From NCBI GenBank assembly GCA_009841235.1, contig VXMH01000008.1:1-38881 (forward strand): 38,881 nt of DNA, written 5' to 3'. Every line of letters starts with the position of its first letter. The stretch's first letter is position 1. This DNA comes from Caldilineaceae bacterium SB0661_bin_32 (GTDB taxonomy: Bacteria; Chloroflexota; Anaerolineae; Caldilineales; Caldilineaceae). This document shows positions 1 to 9,071 of the stretch, piece by piece. The translations under genes and the position numbers were made by a program. A model generated the notes under the pieces. It saw nothing but the letters and a program-made list of their open reading frames with translations. It had not been told where the DNA came from and did no database searches.

Positions 1-993
1 GTCCCGCCGACGCCCACCCATACGCCGACGCCGACCGTGACCCCGTTCCCGCCCGGCCCGCCCAGCAAGCTGGGTCTCTTCATCACCCGCAACCATCCCA
101 GCGTCTTCAACCTTCTGCGCAGCGGCGGCGTCGCCGTCGTTAAGACACTCGAGCTGGACTTTCGCTTCGCCCGCCAGATCAAGGAGACTGCCCCGACTAC
201 AAGGCTGATCGGGCGTATAGATCTGCCCCAGCTGCAGTTGCAAAACCTCAACGCGAAAGCCGCCGCCCAGGACTTCGTCAACCGCCTCTGGCCCATCGCC
301 GACCATCCCGAGCGCCGCCTTCACTACGACGGCTGGGAAGCCTACAATGAACCGGTGGCCGGGAATCTGGACGAATTCAAACGCCTGACCGAATTTGAAG
401 TCGAACGCACGCGGCTCCTCGCCCAGGGAGGTCTTCGCAGCGTAATCGGCAACTTCGGCACAGGCCAGCCGGCTCCCGAAATGTGGGAACATTTTCTGCC
501 CGCCGTTGCCGAAGCCCAGGCCCACGATGGTTGGCTGGGCCTGCACGAGTATTCCGCCCCGACCATCTACTATGCCAGCACCCGTGACGGCCAGGGCCGC
601 TACCCGGGCGTGGCCCCGCATGACACCGGCTGGCTGACACTGCGCTACCGCCAGCTCTACAATCAGCTCCTGAAGCCCGCCGGCCGCGCAATTCCGCTGG
701 TGATGACGGAGTTGGGCGTTGACGGCCTTGTTGCCAATCGACCGGGCCCGCAGAACGCCAAAGGCTGGCAGCACTTTCAGGAGTATTGGGCCCGGCACGG
801 CTTCGGTTCCTGGGGTCCGGGCGCTTACGTGGAGCAGCTTGTCTGGTACGATCTGGCAATGCAACAGGACGCCTATGTGATCGGCGGCTGCATCTTCGCT
901 CTGGCGGCCAGTCCCGGTTGGGAGTCGTATGAAATCGGTGGGCACGTGGAAGGCGTGCTGCACCAGTACCTGAGCGTCCATCCGCAGCGGTAA
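1..993 (+). CDS. Secreted glycoside-hydrolase-like protein (5' partial)
   Basis: The frame is open from base 1, so the gene starts outside the window; the GTG at 37 is only an internal candidate. The first visible residues form a Pro/Thr linker ([18 protein letters not shown]), typical of secreted or surface proteins, which here joins a missing N-terminal part to a C-terminal domain of about 310 residues. That domain looks like a cellulase-superfamily TIM barrel: a WEAYNEP motif (nucleotides about 334-354) resembles the acid/base strand, and MTELGVDG (about 703-726) resembles the nucleophile strand. Substrate and GH family cannot be named. The stop is TAA at 991-993. A non-catalytic GH-like domain remains possible. 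Confidence 0.7.
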   Translation, partial: VPPTPTHTPTPTVTPFPPGPPSKLGLFITRNHPSVFNLLRSGGVAVVKTLELDFRFARQIKETAPTTRLIGRIDLPQLQLQNLNAKAAAQDFVNRLWPIADHPERRLHYDGWEAYNEPVAGNLDEFKRLTEFEVERTRLLAQGGLRSVIGNFGTGQPAPEMWEHFLPAVAEAQAHDGWLGLHEYSAPTIYYASTRDGQGRYPGVAPHDTGWLTLRYRQLYNQLLKPAGRAIPLVMTELGVDGLVANRPGPQNAKGWQHFQEYWARHGFGSWGPGAYVEQLVWYDLAMQQDAYVIGGCIFALAASPGWESYEIGGHVEGVLHQYLSVHPQR

Positions 994-1078
994 GCGCTCC
1001 GGCTTCCATTTCGTCCGGCGACTTGGCGCCAGAAAGCTGACGAAGAGACTTGCACTTCAACGACGGTTTTCCGTAACA

Positions 1079-1462
1079 GTGGATTTTCTGAGCGATATTC
1101 ATCGCGGTCTGGCCCAGACCGGCATCTTTTTCTTCATCGCGTTGGGCGTGTGGGCCGTCTGGTTCCGCATTCGCTCCCGCCCGCTGGACGGCAGCTGGTA
1201 CGGCGCCGCTGCAATCGGTGAACTGCTGATGATCGTGGAGTTTCTGCTGGGGTGGGTGCTCTACGGTCAGGGGCTGGGTGGGAATCTGGCCCGCGCCTTT
1301 GTACACATCCTCTACGCGACCGTCGCCGTCATTACTCTGCCGGCAGCCTATCTCTACCTGAGCCGCCTGCAGGATGAAAACGTAAAGACAATTCTCTTTG
1401 CAATCGTCTGTTTCTTTCTGATGGAGGTCATCATTCGCGCCCGTGTCGTGGCGCTGGTATAA
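1079..1462 (+). CDS. Small four-helix integral membrane protein, unknown function
   Basis: This is a 127-residue protein starting with GTG. It has four hydrophobic stretches, at about residues 14-30, 44-62, 70-92 and 103-125, joined by short charged loops. I do not recognise a family. No convincing Shine-Dalgarno sequence precedes the GTG, and it begins 85 nt after the preceding stop. Its last codons overlap a strong -10-like element that probably serves the HNH gene downstream. It could be a small transporter subunit or a sensor, but nothing in the sequence decides this. Confidence 0.6.
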   Translation: MDFLSDIHRGLAQTGIFFFIALGVWAVWFRIRSRPLDGSWYGAAAIGELLMIVEFLLGWVLYGQGLGGNLARAFVHILYATVAVITLPAAYLYLSRLQDENVKTILFAIVCFFLMEVIIRARVVALV

Positions 1463-1463
1463 T
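1455..1463 (+). promoter_or_regulatory. Extended -10 promoter element for the HNH gene
   Basis: TGG followed directly by a consensus TATAAT (1458-1463), overlapping the stop codon of the upstream membrane-protein gene. No good -35 lies 17-18 nt upstream, so this would be an extended -10 promoter. Transcription would start near 1470, about 110 nt before the HNH start codon. Confidence 0.4.
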
Positions 1464-1579
1464 CTGCTCCCAGAGCGAGTCCCGTCCGGCAACTCGGCCC
1501 TCGCTGCGTTCAGCAGCCTGGCAAAGCCGGCATCTGCGCCACATCGAATCTTCAGTAACGCCATCGAGACACCACCGCC

Positions 1580-2089
1580 ATGTCCCGTTCCGTGCTGGTA
1601 CTGAATGCAACATTCGAACCTTTGAGCCTCGTCTCCGTGCGGCGCGCAGTCGTACTGCTGCTGCGCGATAAAGCGGAACTGGTTGAGGCCACCGAACGCA
1701 TGCTGCACAGCGCCAACCAGGCCCTGCCCGAGCCGCTGGTGATTCGACTTAATCGCTACGTTCGCCTGCCGCATCGCTCTGTCCCCCCCACCCGCAGCGC
1801 CGTGATTCTGAGAGACGCCTACACCTGTCAGTATTGCGGCGACACACCGGGCAAACACTCGCTGACCGTGGACCACGTCATCCCCCGCTGTCGCGGCGGC
1901 GATCACAGCTGGACCAATCTGACGACCGCCTGCAAACGCTGCAACTGTAAGAAGGGCGGCATGAGCCCCCGCGAAGCCGGCATGAAGCTGATACGGCGGC
2001 CGTTTGAACCCACCTACGTCGCCCTCGTCCTCCTGAGCAATCCGACCGCCGCCTCCCGCTGGGAGACGCTGATGGGCGTCGCATTCTAG
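1580..2089 (+). CDS. HNH endonuclease family protein
   Basis: A 169-residue protein with a C-terminal HNH (beta-beta-alpha metal) nuclease domain. A structural zinc site is suggested by CQYC (83-86) and CKRC (118-121). The core DHV (98-100), PRCRGG (102-107) and Asn113 match the His-Asn-His metal-binding and catalytic signature. The N-terminal 70 residues, beginning [18 protein letters not shown], match a widely distributed single-copy bacterial HNH family. That family is not tied to restriction systems, and its cellular role is not well established. The start ATG is supported by this conserved N-terminus and by an upstream extended -10 promoter. No methylase partner is nearby. Confidence 0.9.
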   Translation: MSRSVLVLNATFEPLSLVSVRRAVVLLLRDKAELVEATERMLHSANQALPEPLVIRLNRYVRLPHRSVPPTRSAVILRDAYTCQYCGDTPGKHSLTVDHVIPRCRGGDHSWTNLTTACKRCNCKKGGMSPREAGMKLIRRPFEPTYVALVLLSNPTAASRWETLMGVAF

Positions 2090-2143
2090 CCGCATTCGAC
2101 CGCCGCGCCGGCGTGTATCGGAAACCAGCAACCAGAGACCTCC

Positions 2144-2809
2144 ATGAACAGGCCCCGCCAGGAACAGTTAGACGCCGTAATCCGGCGTATTCACGATCTG
2201 AACGAGCACTCTCTCTCGCAGCTTTCCCAGTATCTGGGCTACCTCAAGTGGCAGGAGGAGCTCTGGCAAAGTCTATTGGAAGAGGAAGGCGCAGATGAAG
2301 ACGGGTTTGCCCTCGTGTGGAAATGCGACCTCCTGGAGCTCTTCCCCAGTTCCCGCCAGAGCGCCACCCGTACACCGGACCTGATGGAGGTGCGAATCGA
2401 CACGGCCAGTTGTGGCATGATGCAGCAGCCGGCTCTGTGGCAGCATCCGCCCGTCGATGGCAGCGCCGTCGTCGAATACGACCTGAAAGTGCCCCCCGAG
2501 GTCGACCGGCTGCGCATGCAGTTCGCAATCGGCATTCGCGACGGCGCCCAAATGGAAGATGACAACTTCTGCGCTTTCCGTGTCCTCCTTAACGGCGTGC
2601 GCATCTGGAGCAGCACAAAGCAGAGCTGCGAGTGGGAACGCTTCGTCACCGACCTGCCAAACCAGGCCGGGCAACATTCGGTCCTGCAGCTCATGACCGA
2701 CGGTCTCGGCAACAGTCGCTGGAACTGGGCCGTCTGGGCCGAGCCGCAACTCCTCGGCTACGCCGCCAATCGACAAGACACCAATCAACACACGAATAGT
2801 GAGGACTGA
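2144..2809 (+). CDS. Conserved hypothetical protein, possible beta-sandwich binding domain
   Basis: A 221-residue soluble protein. Residues 1-50 look alpha-helical and are rich in Gln, Glu and Leu. From about residue 75 there are alternating hydrophobic strands ending in a WNWAVWAEPQLL segment (about 194-205). That ending resembles the last strand of jelly-roll domains of the NPCBM type, in which an aspartate or tryptophan precedes a WAxP motif. This assignment is a resemblance only. There is no signal peptide or membrane segment. The ATG is 54 nt after the HNH stop, so co-transcription with the HNH gene is likely. The C-terminal tail is polar and probably disordered. Confidence 0.65.
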   Translation: MNRPRQEQLDAVIRRIHDLNEHSLSQLSQYLGYLKWQEELWQSLLEEEGADEDGFALVWKCDLLELFPSSRQSATRTPDLMEVRIDTASCGMMQQPALWQHPPVDGSAVVEYDLKVPPEVDRLRMQFAIGIRDGAQMEDDNFCAFRVLLNGVRIWSSTKQSCEWERFVTDLPNQAGQHSVLQLMTDGLGNSRWNWAVWAEPQLLGYAANRQDTNQHTNSED

Positions 2810-2854
2810 GGGGCGCAGGGGAAGCCCGGGCCTTCTCTCTTTCCTTCCCGGTGA

Positions 2855-3661
2855 ATGACGGCGCCACCGATGCCGGTCCTCGACCTCATTGCCTGGTTTC
2901 TGCTCCTCCTCTGGGCCCTGTTTCTGTCCGGCGGGCTTCTCCTTCGCAGAGCTCGCCCGCACAAACGGCGCCTCCCCGCCTGGATGCAAGCAGCCTCTGC
3001 GTTTACTCTGCTCCTTCTGGCTTGGTATGGCTTCATTCTCACCCGCCCCGGCGCCGAAACCGCCCGCTACGCCTTCGGTATCGCCGCCGCCATCACCTTC
3101 AACCTCACAGGCAGCCACCTTGCGGCCAGCGCGCTCGCGACCCGGCGGGCCTGGTTCGGCATCTCCGCCACTGCTGTCGGCTACCTTCTGTTCGTCGCCG
3201 CGATTGCCCAATATGGCCCGGCCCTCGAAGGCGTTCGCTTACTTGCGTTGAGTCTCTCTCTGCTCGTCGGCGCGCTGGCCGGCCTTGCATTTCTGCTGCG
3301 GACGCGCCGCCGCCATCCTGTCCAGACGGCCGCGGCCGCAGCCTACACGCTTCTCCTGCTCTTCGCCGCCGCCGGCCTTGCCTTCGGTCTGGCCCTTGCC
3401 GCCCCGCGATTCGGCGTCCTGCCGGCGGGACTGCTTATCCTCGCCTTCAGCGATCTGGTCCTGCTCTTCGAGCTGGCTGCCAGCCCGTCCTTCTTCCCGC
3501 ACGTTGGGCCGTCCGGCGCAGGAGCCGGCTCCCGGCTCCTCCCATCGCTGTCGAACGCAGCCCGGCTGCTCCGCCCCCCTGGACAAGCGCTGATCGTCGC
3601 CTCAATCTGGTCCGCACTCCAGAATCCAATTAGTTCCCAGCTATCCGTCTTCCCCTCCTGA
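2855..3661 (+). CDS. YhhN (TMEM86)-like multi-pass membrane protein
   Basis: A 268-residue hydrophobic protein with about eight predicted membrane segments. Length, topology and the segment GLLILAFSDLVLLFE (about 194-208), with an acidic residue inside a helix, resemble the YhhN/TMEM86 family, whose characterised members are lysoplasmalogenases. The similarity is modest, and the catalytic aspartates cannot be assigned securely from sequence alone. The ATG at 2855 is taken as the start; an ATG at 2870 is an alternative. It follows the preceding stop by 45 nt and is likely the last gene of its transcript, because a good promoter lies between it and the next gene. Confidence 0.5.
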   Translation: MTAPPMPVLDLIAWFLLLLWALFLSGGLLLRRARPHKRRLPAWMQAASAFTLLLLAWYGFILTRPGAETARYAFGIAAAITFNLTGSHLAASALATRRAWFGISATAVGYLLFVAAIAQYGPALEGVRLLALSLSLLVGALAGLAFLLRTRRRHPVQTAAAAAYTLLLLFAAAGLAFGLALAAPRFGVLPAGLLILAFSDLVLLFELAASPSFFPHVGPSGAGAGSRLLPSLSNAARLLRPPGQALIVASIWSALQNPISSQLSVFPS

Positions 3662-3705
3662 CCCTTATTTCCCCCCTCGAACCAGACCTCCCACTCGGCC
3701 GCCTG

Positions 3706-3735
3706 TTTACCTTTTGCCCCGCTCTTCGCTATAAT
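3706..3735 (+). promoter_or_regulatory. Sigma70-type promoter for the acyl-CoA synthetase/ABC-F operon
   Basis: TTTACC (3706-3711), an 18-nt spacer and a perfect TATAAT (3730-3735). Transcription would start near 3742, about 48 nt before the synthetase ATG. This is one of the best promoter matches in the window and sits in an intergenic gap of 128 nt. Confidence 0.55.
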
Positions 3736-3789
3736 GTTGGCGGTGCATAGGGAGTCCCGGGTCAAGCCATCCCCAGTTCGAGACAGATC

Positions 3790-5763
3790 ATGTCCACCAA
3801 CCACTTTCCCTTCGGCCAGGACATAGCGTGGCAGCCGAATCCTGACTGGATCGCGCAGAGCAATCTGCAAGAGTTTATGGATCAGCACGGCATCGCTTCC
3901 TATGATGACCTGCTCGCGCGTTCAGTCGAAGACATAAGCTGGTTCTGGGATGCGGTGATGGAGGACCTCGATATCCGCTTCGCCCATCCCTACTCGCAGA
4001 TCGTCGACCTGTCCGACGGCGCGCCCTTCGCCCGCTGGTGTGTCGGCGGGAAAATGAACATTGTTCACAACTGCCTCGACAAGTACCAGACGACCGCGAC
4101 CGCCTCCCAGCCCGCTCTCATTTGGGAAGGCGAGGAAGGGCAGGACGCCGCCCTTACTTACGCCCAGCTTCACCGGGAAGTCTGCCGCTGTGCCAATGCC
4201 TTGCGCCGCCTTGGTATCGGCAGCGGCGACGCCGTCGGCCTCTACATGCCGATGATCCCCGAACTGGCTGTCGCCTTTTTGGCGGTTGTCAAAATAGGCG
4301 GCATCGTCCTCCCCCTGTTCAGCGGTTACGGCCCGTCCGCCATCCGAAACCGTCTCAGCGATGGCGGCGCCAAAGCTGTCTTCTCCGCCGACGGCTTTCT
4401 GCGCCGCGGGCGGGCCGTGCCAATGAAAGCGACGCTGGACAGGGCGCTGGCCGGTGTTCCCGGCGTTCGGCATGTTATCGTCTGCAAGCGCCTTCCGGTT
4501 TCGTCGCCCGCCGCCCAGATCCCTTGGCACGCGGACCGGGACCACTGGTGGCACGAGTTGGTTCCCCCACAGGCACCCGAGGCCGAGACCAGCCCGACCG
4601 GCGCCGAAGACCCGCTGATGATCATCTACACCAGCGGCACCACCGGACCGCCCAAGGGCGCCGTCCATACCCACTGCGGCTTTCCCGTCAAAGGCGCCCA
4701 GGATATGCGCCACGCCATGGACGTCAAGCCCGGTGATCGCGTCTACTGGATGACCGATATGGGCTGGATGATGGGGCCGTGGCTCGTCCTGGCCACCCTG
4801 CTGAACCGCGCAACCATGTTCTTTTTTGACGGCGCCCCCGACTACCCATCGGTCGACCGCGTATGGGAACTCTGCGCAAAGCACAGGATCACCCTTCTGG
4901 GACTCTCGCCGATGCTCGTGCGGACGCTGATGCCTCACGGAACCGGCTACGTGACCCGCCATGATCTCTCACGCCTGCGGGCCGTAGGCGCCACCGGAAG
5001 CCCCTGGGGTCCCTCAAGCTGGCGCTGGATTTTCGAAAACGTGCTCGAAAGCCGCAAGCCGATCTTCAACTATACAGGCGGCACAGAGATCAGCGGCGGC
5101 ATCCTGGCCGGCAGCCTGTTCAAACCGCTCAAACCTGCCGCCTTCGGCGGACCAATTCCCGGAATGGATGCCGATGTCGTCGACGAGTCCGGCAACCCTG
5201 TCCGCGGCGAAGTGGGCGACCTGATTGTCCGCCAGCCCTGGATCGGAATGACGCGCGGCTTCTGGGGCGCCAACGAGCGTTATCTGGATACCTACTGGAG
5301 CCGTTTCGATGGCATGTGGGTGCATGGAGATTTCTGCGCCATTGACGAGGACGACATGTGGTACATCCTGGGGCGCAGCGACGACACCATAAGCATCGCC
5401 GGCAAGCGTCTCGGCCCCGCTGAAGTCGAATCGCTGGTCAATGCCCATCCCCACGTCACCGAGTCCGCCGCTGTCGCCGTGCCCCATCCTCTCAAGGACA
5501 ACGACGTAGTCGTGTTCGCCGTCCTCAAACCGGGCATCGACGTCAACGAATCATTACGCGCATCCCTGCAAGAGCGCATCACCGCCGAATTGGGCCGCCC
5601 TCTCAGGCCCAAAGAGGTAAGATTTTGCGCCGCGCTCCCCAAAACGCGCAATGCCAAGGTGATGCACCGCCTCATCCGGGCCGCTTACCTGGGCGAAGAT
5701 CCGGGCGACATAAGCGCCTTGGAAGATCCCGCTACCTTGCAGGCGATCCAGCAGTCGGCATGA
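3790..5763 (+). CDS. AMP-forming acyl-CoA synthetase (acetyl/propionyl-CoA synthetase-like)
   Basis: A 657-residue adenylate-forming enzyme that activates a carboxylate with ATP and transfers it to CoA. The P-loop-like A3 motif YTSGTTGPPKG lies at 280-290. TDMGWMMGPW, GGTEISGG and GRSDDTISIAGKRLGPAE follow in the order typical of short-chain acyl-CoA synthetases. The N-terminal segment with WCVGGKMNIVHN matches the acetyl-CoA-synthetase type rather than fatty-acyl ligases. The C-terminal catalytic lysine is present (Lys623) in the motif TRNAKVMHR, where the usual Gly before Lys is Ala. Length is normal for the family. Its stop overlaps the next start as ATGA. The substrate (acetate, propionate or another short acid) cannot be decided. 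Confidence 0.88.
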   Translation: MSTNHFPFGQDIAWQPNPDWIAQSNLQEFMDQHGIASYDDLLARSVEDISWFWDAVMEDLDIRFAHPYSQIVDLSDGAPFARWCVGGKMNIVHNCLDKYQTTATASQPALIWEGEEGQDAALTYAQLHREVCRCANALRRLGIGSGDAVGLYMPMIPELAVAFLAVVKIGGIVLPLFSGYGPSAIRNRLSDGGAKAVFSADGFLRRGRAVPMKATLDRALAGVPGVRHVIVCKRLPVSSPAAQIPWHADRDHWWHELVPPQAPEAETSPTGAEDPLMIIYTSGTTGPPKGAVHTHCGFPVKGAQDMRHAMDVKPGDRVYWMTDMGWMMGPWLVLATLLNRATMFFFDGAPDYPSVDRVWELCAKHRITLLGLSPMLVRTLMPHGTGYVTRHDLSRLRAVGATGSPWGPSSWRWIFENVLESRKPIFNYTGGTEISGGILAGSLFKPLKPAAFGGPIPGMDADVVDESGNPVRGEVGDLIVRQPWIGMTRGFWGANERYLDTYWSRFDGMWVHGDFCAIDEDDMWYILGRSDDTISIAGKRLGPAEVESLVNAHPHVTESAAVAVPHPLKDNDVVVFAVLKPGIDVNESLRASLQERITAELGRPLRPKEVRFCAALPKTRNAKVMHRLIRAAYLGEDPGDISALEDPATLQAIQQSA

Positions 5764-7673
5764 ACCTTCTCTCCCTCGAAAACGTCTCCAAGCAGTTCTC
5801 CGAACGGCTGTTGCTCGATGCTGTCTCGTTCTCCATCAACGCCGGCGAACGTATCGGCCTGATCGGCGTCAACGGCAGCGGCAAAACGACCCTCCTCCGC
5901 ATGATCGCAGGCCTGGAAGCGCCCGACACCGGCCACGTCACCGTCTGGGGCGGCGTCCGCATCGAGATGGTCCAGCAAGAGCCGCAGCTGGACGAAAGCG
6001 CGACCGTACTCGAGCAGCTCTTCCGCAGCAGCTCGCCGCAGATGCGCCTCCTGCGGGACTATGAAAGCGCCAGCCAGCGCCTCGAGCGCGAACCGGCCAG
6101 CCAGGCCCTGCAGCAGCGCCTGCTGGAGCTTTCCGAGGAGATGGAGCGCAGCGGCGGCTGGGCCGCAGCCGCCAGCGCCAAATCAATCCTCACAAAGTTG
6201 GGAATCAGCGACTTTGACGCCCGCATCGAAACCCTCAGCGGCGGGCAGCGCAAACGCGTCGCCCTGGCCCGGGCCCTGATCGACCGCGCCGACCTGCTGG
6301 TCCTTGACGAGCCCACCAACCACGTCGATATCGAGATAATCGAATGGCTGGAAGACTACCTGACCACCGAACCCGGCGCGCTACTGATGGTCACCCATGA
6401 TCGACACTTCCTCGACCGCGTCGTCCATCGCATCGTCGAGCTGGACCGGCGCCAGCTCGTCTCCTACACCGGCAACTACAGCCGCTATCTGGAGCTGCGT
6501 CAACACCGCCACGAACGCCTCGCCGCCGGGGAACGCCAGCGCCGGAAACTCCTCAAGCGAGAGCTCGAATGGATTCGGCGAACGCCAATGGCCCGCGGCA
6601 CCAAGCAGAAAGCCCGCCGGCAGCGCGTGGCCGAGCTCCAGCGCATCCACTACGACTCCGACACCGATCGCGTCGTCATGGCCCTGGCCACCCGCCGGCT
6701 CGGCAGGTCTGTTCTCACGGCAAAAGGCCTGACCAAATCCTACGAAGGTTCGGCCGCAGTAAATCAGGTCGATTTCACGCTTGAACCGGGTGATCGCATC
6801 GGTCTCCTCGGCCCGAACGGCGCCGGTAAGAGCACCTTCCTCGACCTGCTGGCCGGCAGGGTCAATCCCGACGCGGGGCAGATCAAATGGGGCGAAACCG
6901 TGCGGCGCGGATACTACGACCAGCAGACGCGCGACCTCAACGACGCGCAGCGTCTGATTGAGTTCATCGAAGAGGAAGCGCCCCTGATTCAGGCGCGCGA
7001 CGGCAGCCGCGTAGAGGCCGCCCAGATGATGGAGTGGTTCTTGTTTTCCCGCAAAATGCAGTGGGGGCGCATCGGCAGCCTCAGCGGCGGTGAGCGCCGT
7101 CGGCTTTACCTCCTGCGCACTTTGGTCCATCAGCCAAACGTACTTCTGCTGGACGAGCCAACCAACGATCTGGACGTGCAGACACTGACCGTGCTCGAAG
7201 AGTTCCTGGACGCCTTCACCGGCTGCCTGATCGTCGCCAGCCACGACCGCTACTTCCTCGACCGCACCGTCGACTTCATCATGCCCTTCGAGGGTGGACG
7301 CCTGGGAAAACGATACCCCGCCCCCTACGAGACCTACCGGCGGTTGTACAGCCGGGACAGACAAGCCACCCGCGTCGACCGTGCTCGAAACGCCCCGGCG
7401 CCGCGGCGGCCCGCCGCCAATGGACGGACGGCCCCGCGCCCGGCTGGAACGGGCAGGAAACTGACCTGGAAGGAGAGTCAGGAGTTGGCGCGTTTGGAAA
7501 CGGAGATTGCCGGCTGGGAAGAGGAGCAAACGCGTCTGCAACGGCAGATCAACGACAGCGGCAGCGACTACCAGGCGCTGCAAAGCCTCTCTGCCAGGCT
7601 GTCAGCCGTCGAACTGTCGCTGGAATCGGCCTTCGAGCGTTGGGCGGAACTGTCCGAGCGCCAAGAGATATAA
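5760..7673 (+). CDS. ABC-F family ATPase (Uup-like)
   Basis: A 637-residue protein with two ABC domains and no membrane segments, as in ribosome-associated ABC-F translation factors. The first domain has GVNGSGKTT (36-44), LSGGQRKR and LDEPTNHVD. The basic inter-domain linker follows, and the second domain has GPNGAGKST, LSGGERRR and LDEPTNDLD. The C-terminus (about 560-637) is a Pro/Arg-rich hinge followed by a coiled coil, which points to the Uup subgroup. The ATG at 5760 is chosen because it overlaps the synthetase stop (ATGA) and begins the conserved MNLLSLENVSKQF; upstream in-frame sequence is a shadow of the synthetase. Its last codons are duplicated at 9808-9831, so the gene end appears to have been an insertion site. 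Confidence 0.9.
   Translation: MNLLSLENVSKQFSERLLLDAVSFSINAGERIGLIGVNGSGKTTLLRMIAGLEAPDTGHVTVWGGVRIEMVQQEPQLDESATVLEQLFRSSSPQMRLLRDYESASQRLEREPASQALQQRLLELSEEMERSGGWAAAASAKSILTKLGISDFDARIETLSGGQRKRVALARALIDRADLLVLDEPTNHVDIEIIEWLEDYLTTEPGALLMVTHDRHFLDRVVHRIVELDRRQLVSYTGNYSRYLELRQHRHERLAAGERQRRKLLKRELEWIRRTPMARGTKQKARRQRVAELQRIHYDSDTDRVVMALATRRLGRSVLTAKGLTKSYEGSAAVNQVDFTLEPGDRIGLLGPNGAGKSTFLDLLAGRVNPDAGQIKWGETVRRGYYDQQTRDLNDAQRLIEFIEEEAPLIQARDGSRVEAAQMMEWFLFSRKMQWGRIGSLSGGERRRLYLLRTLVHQPNVLLLDEPTNDLDVQTLTVLEEFLDAFTGCLIVASHDRYFLDRTVDFIMPFEGGRLGKRYPAPYETYRRLYSRDRQATRVDRARNAPAPRRPAANGRTAPRPAGTGRKLTWKESQELARLETEIAGWEEEQTRLQRQINDSGSDYQALQSLSARLSAVELSLESAFERWAELSERQEI
7638..7661 (+). repeat. Left copy of a 24-nt direct repeat (att-like) in the ABC-F 3' end
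   Basis: The segment beginning CGTTGGGCGGAACTGTCCGA encodes RWAELSE at the C-terminus of the ABC-F protein. It matches 9808-9831 at 22 of 24 positions in the same orientation. An imperfect dyad (CGGA-ACTG-TCCG) lies in its centre. The two copies bracket the TcmP/DUF5131 genes at a spacing of 2170 bp. Confidence 0.75.
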
Positions 7674-7794
7674 GGGGTGATTTCGCTCGGAGTGTTCGAC
7701 TGCAGGTCATGGTGATCAGGCAGTACCCACCACCGACTCTCTGAGGGGTCACAATATGCACACGCGATTTCCCAATCCCTGGTACTTGAAAGAG

Positions 7795-7821
7795 TTGACA
7801 AATTTGGAACCTTTGTACTAT
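7795..7821 (+). promoter_or_regulatory. Candidate promoter of the tcmP/DUF5131 operon
   Basis: A perfect TTGACA (7795-7800) with TACTAT (7816-7821) after a 15-nt spacer, which is short of the usual 17. It lies in the 281-nt AT-rich gap between the ABC-F stop and the tcmP start. The transcript would have a leader of about 125 nt. Nothing else was seen in this gap. Confidence 0.4.
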
Positions 7822-7954
7822 CCTTGAATAAGAAGGTAGGTCTGAAGGAAACTGATTCCATCTCGCTAAACGCGTAACACGAGGTGCTGTTTCTTAAGAC
7901 AGTCTTCTTCGAAGCACAATTGTATTAATTCAACTACAAGGAGAGTTTGACGAA

Positions 7955-9064
7955 ATGGCGACCGAAAGTTTCTTTGATGAGAGTACCCAGCAATCACAAG
8001 TAAAGTCAACCATAGTTGCGAAGTATTTCGACGCGTGGTCAAAGGTAATGATGGGGACTCAAAATCGGTATAACCGCGGGAAGAGAATCGCTTATATTGA
8101 TCTGTTCGCTGGGCCAGGAAGGTACTCCGATGGAACAAACTCGACCCCTCTGCTGGTTCTTGAGAAGGCAATTCAAGATCAGAGTTTGCGTCAACGTCTA
8201 GTGACTATTTTCAACGACAAGGATGAGCATAAGACGGATTCCCTTCAGGGGGCAATCAATGAGTTGCCTGACATTGGGACGCTCAAATACGCCCCTCAAG
8301 TCTTAACCCAAGAGGTTGGAGAAAAAATCGTCAAAAGGTTTGAGGAAATGAAGTTGGTTCCGACATTGTTCTTCGTAGATCCTTGGGGATACAAAGGGCT
8401 TTCCCTTCGTCTGGTAAATTCTGTAGTCAAAGACTGGGGGTGTGACTGCATTTTCTTCTTTAACTACAATCGTATCAATATGGGCCTGCACAATGAAGCG
8501 GTTAGGGAGCATTTGAACGCTCTGTTTGAGGAAGAGAGAGCTAACGATTTGCGAGCGAGGCTTGGCCCACTTACTCCTGAAGAGCGTGAACTGACCATTA
8601 TTGAGGAACTCTGTCAAGCTATCCGGGATTCGGGGCCAGAATATGTGTTGCCCTTCCGGTTCAAAGATGCGGGTGGCAAAAGGACAAAGCACCACCTGAT
8701 CTTCGTAAGCAAGAGTCACAAGGGATATGAAATTATGAAGGAGATTATGGCTAAGGAGTCTTCCGACGCGCCACAAGGAGTCGCTTCTTTTGAATACAAT
8801 CCGGCTAGCATTCGACAGCCCTTCTTGTTCGAATTATCACGCCCCCTTGATGACCTGGGCGAAATGCTTGTTGAGGAGTTTGCAGGACAGACACTTAAGA
8901 TGATTGACATCTATAGGCAGCATAATGTGAACCGCCCCTTTATAAAGAAGAACTACAAAGATGTGTTACAGCGATTAGAAAACTGTGGAAAGATTACAGT
9001 GACTAAGCATAGGAAAAATACCTTCGCGGATCACCTATTTGTAGGCTTTCCTAGCCAAGGGTAG
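7955..9064 (+). CDS. tcmP: Three-Cys-motif partner protein TcmP
   Basis: A 369-residue protein recognised as TcmP, a family named for its gene neighbourhood with three-Cys-motif (DUF5131, Gp37/Gp68) proteins. The sequence has methyltransferase-like landmarks: DLFAGPG (49-55) resembles the SAM-binding glycine loop, NDKD (87-90) the acidic second strand, and VDPWG (141-145) is placed like the DPPY catalytic motif of N6-adenine methylases. The C-terminal part looks like a winged-helix DNA-binding segment. Biochemical activity is not established to my knowledge; nucleic-acid modification is an inference. The start is supported by an AAGGAG (7938-7943) 11 nt upstream. The gene is AT-richer than its neighbours and is followed after 7 nt by its usual partner. 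Confidence 0.85.
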   Translation: MATESFFDESTQQSQVKSTIVAKYFDAWSKVMMGTQNRYNRGKRIAYIDLFAGPGRYSDGTNSTPLLVLEKAIQDQSLRQRLVTIFNDKDEHKTDSLQGAINELPDIGTLKYAPQVLTQEVGEKIVKRFEEMKLVPTLFFVDPWGYKGLSLRLVNSVVKDWGCDCIFFFNYNRINMGLHNEAVREHLNALFEEERANDLRARLGPLTPEERELTIIEELCQAIRDSGPEYVLPFRFKDAGGKRTKHHLIFVSKSHKGYEIMKEIMAKESSDAPQGVASFEYNPASIRQPFLFELSRPLDDLGEMLVEEFAGQTLKMIDIYRQHNVNRPFIKKNYKDVLQRLENCGKITVTKHRKNTFADHLFVGFPSQG

Positions 9065-9071
9065 GACAACT

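Noticed and set aside
377..2131. Long minus-strand open frame of 584 codons opposite the first genes
   Set aside because: It runs antisense to the hydrolase, membrane and HNH genes, all of which have family motifs or membrane character, and its translation is Arg/Gly/Ala-rich without any motif. High GC makes such frames common.
5625..5759. N-terminal extension of the ABC-F protein
   Set aside because: It overlaps the end of the acyl-CoA synthetase gene, including its catalytic lysine region; the conserved ABC-F start is at 5760.
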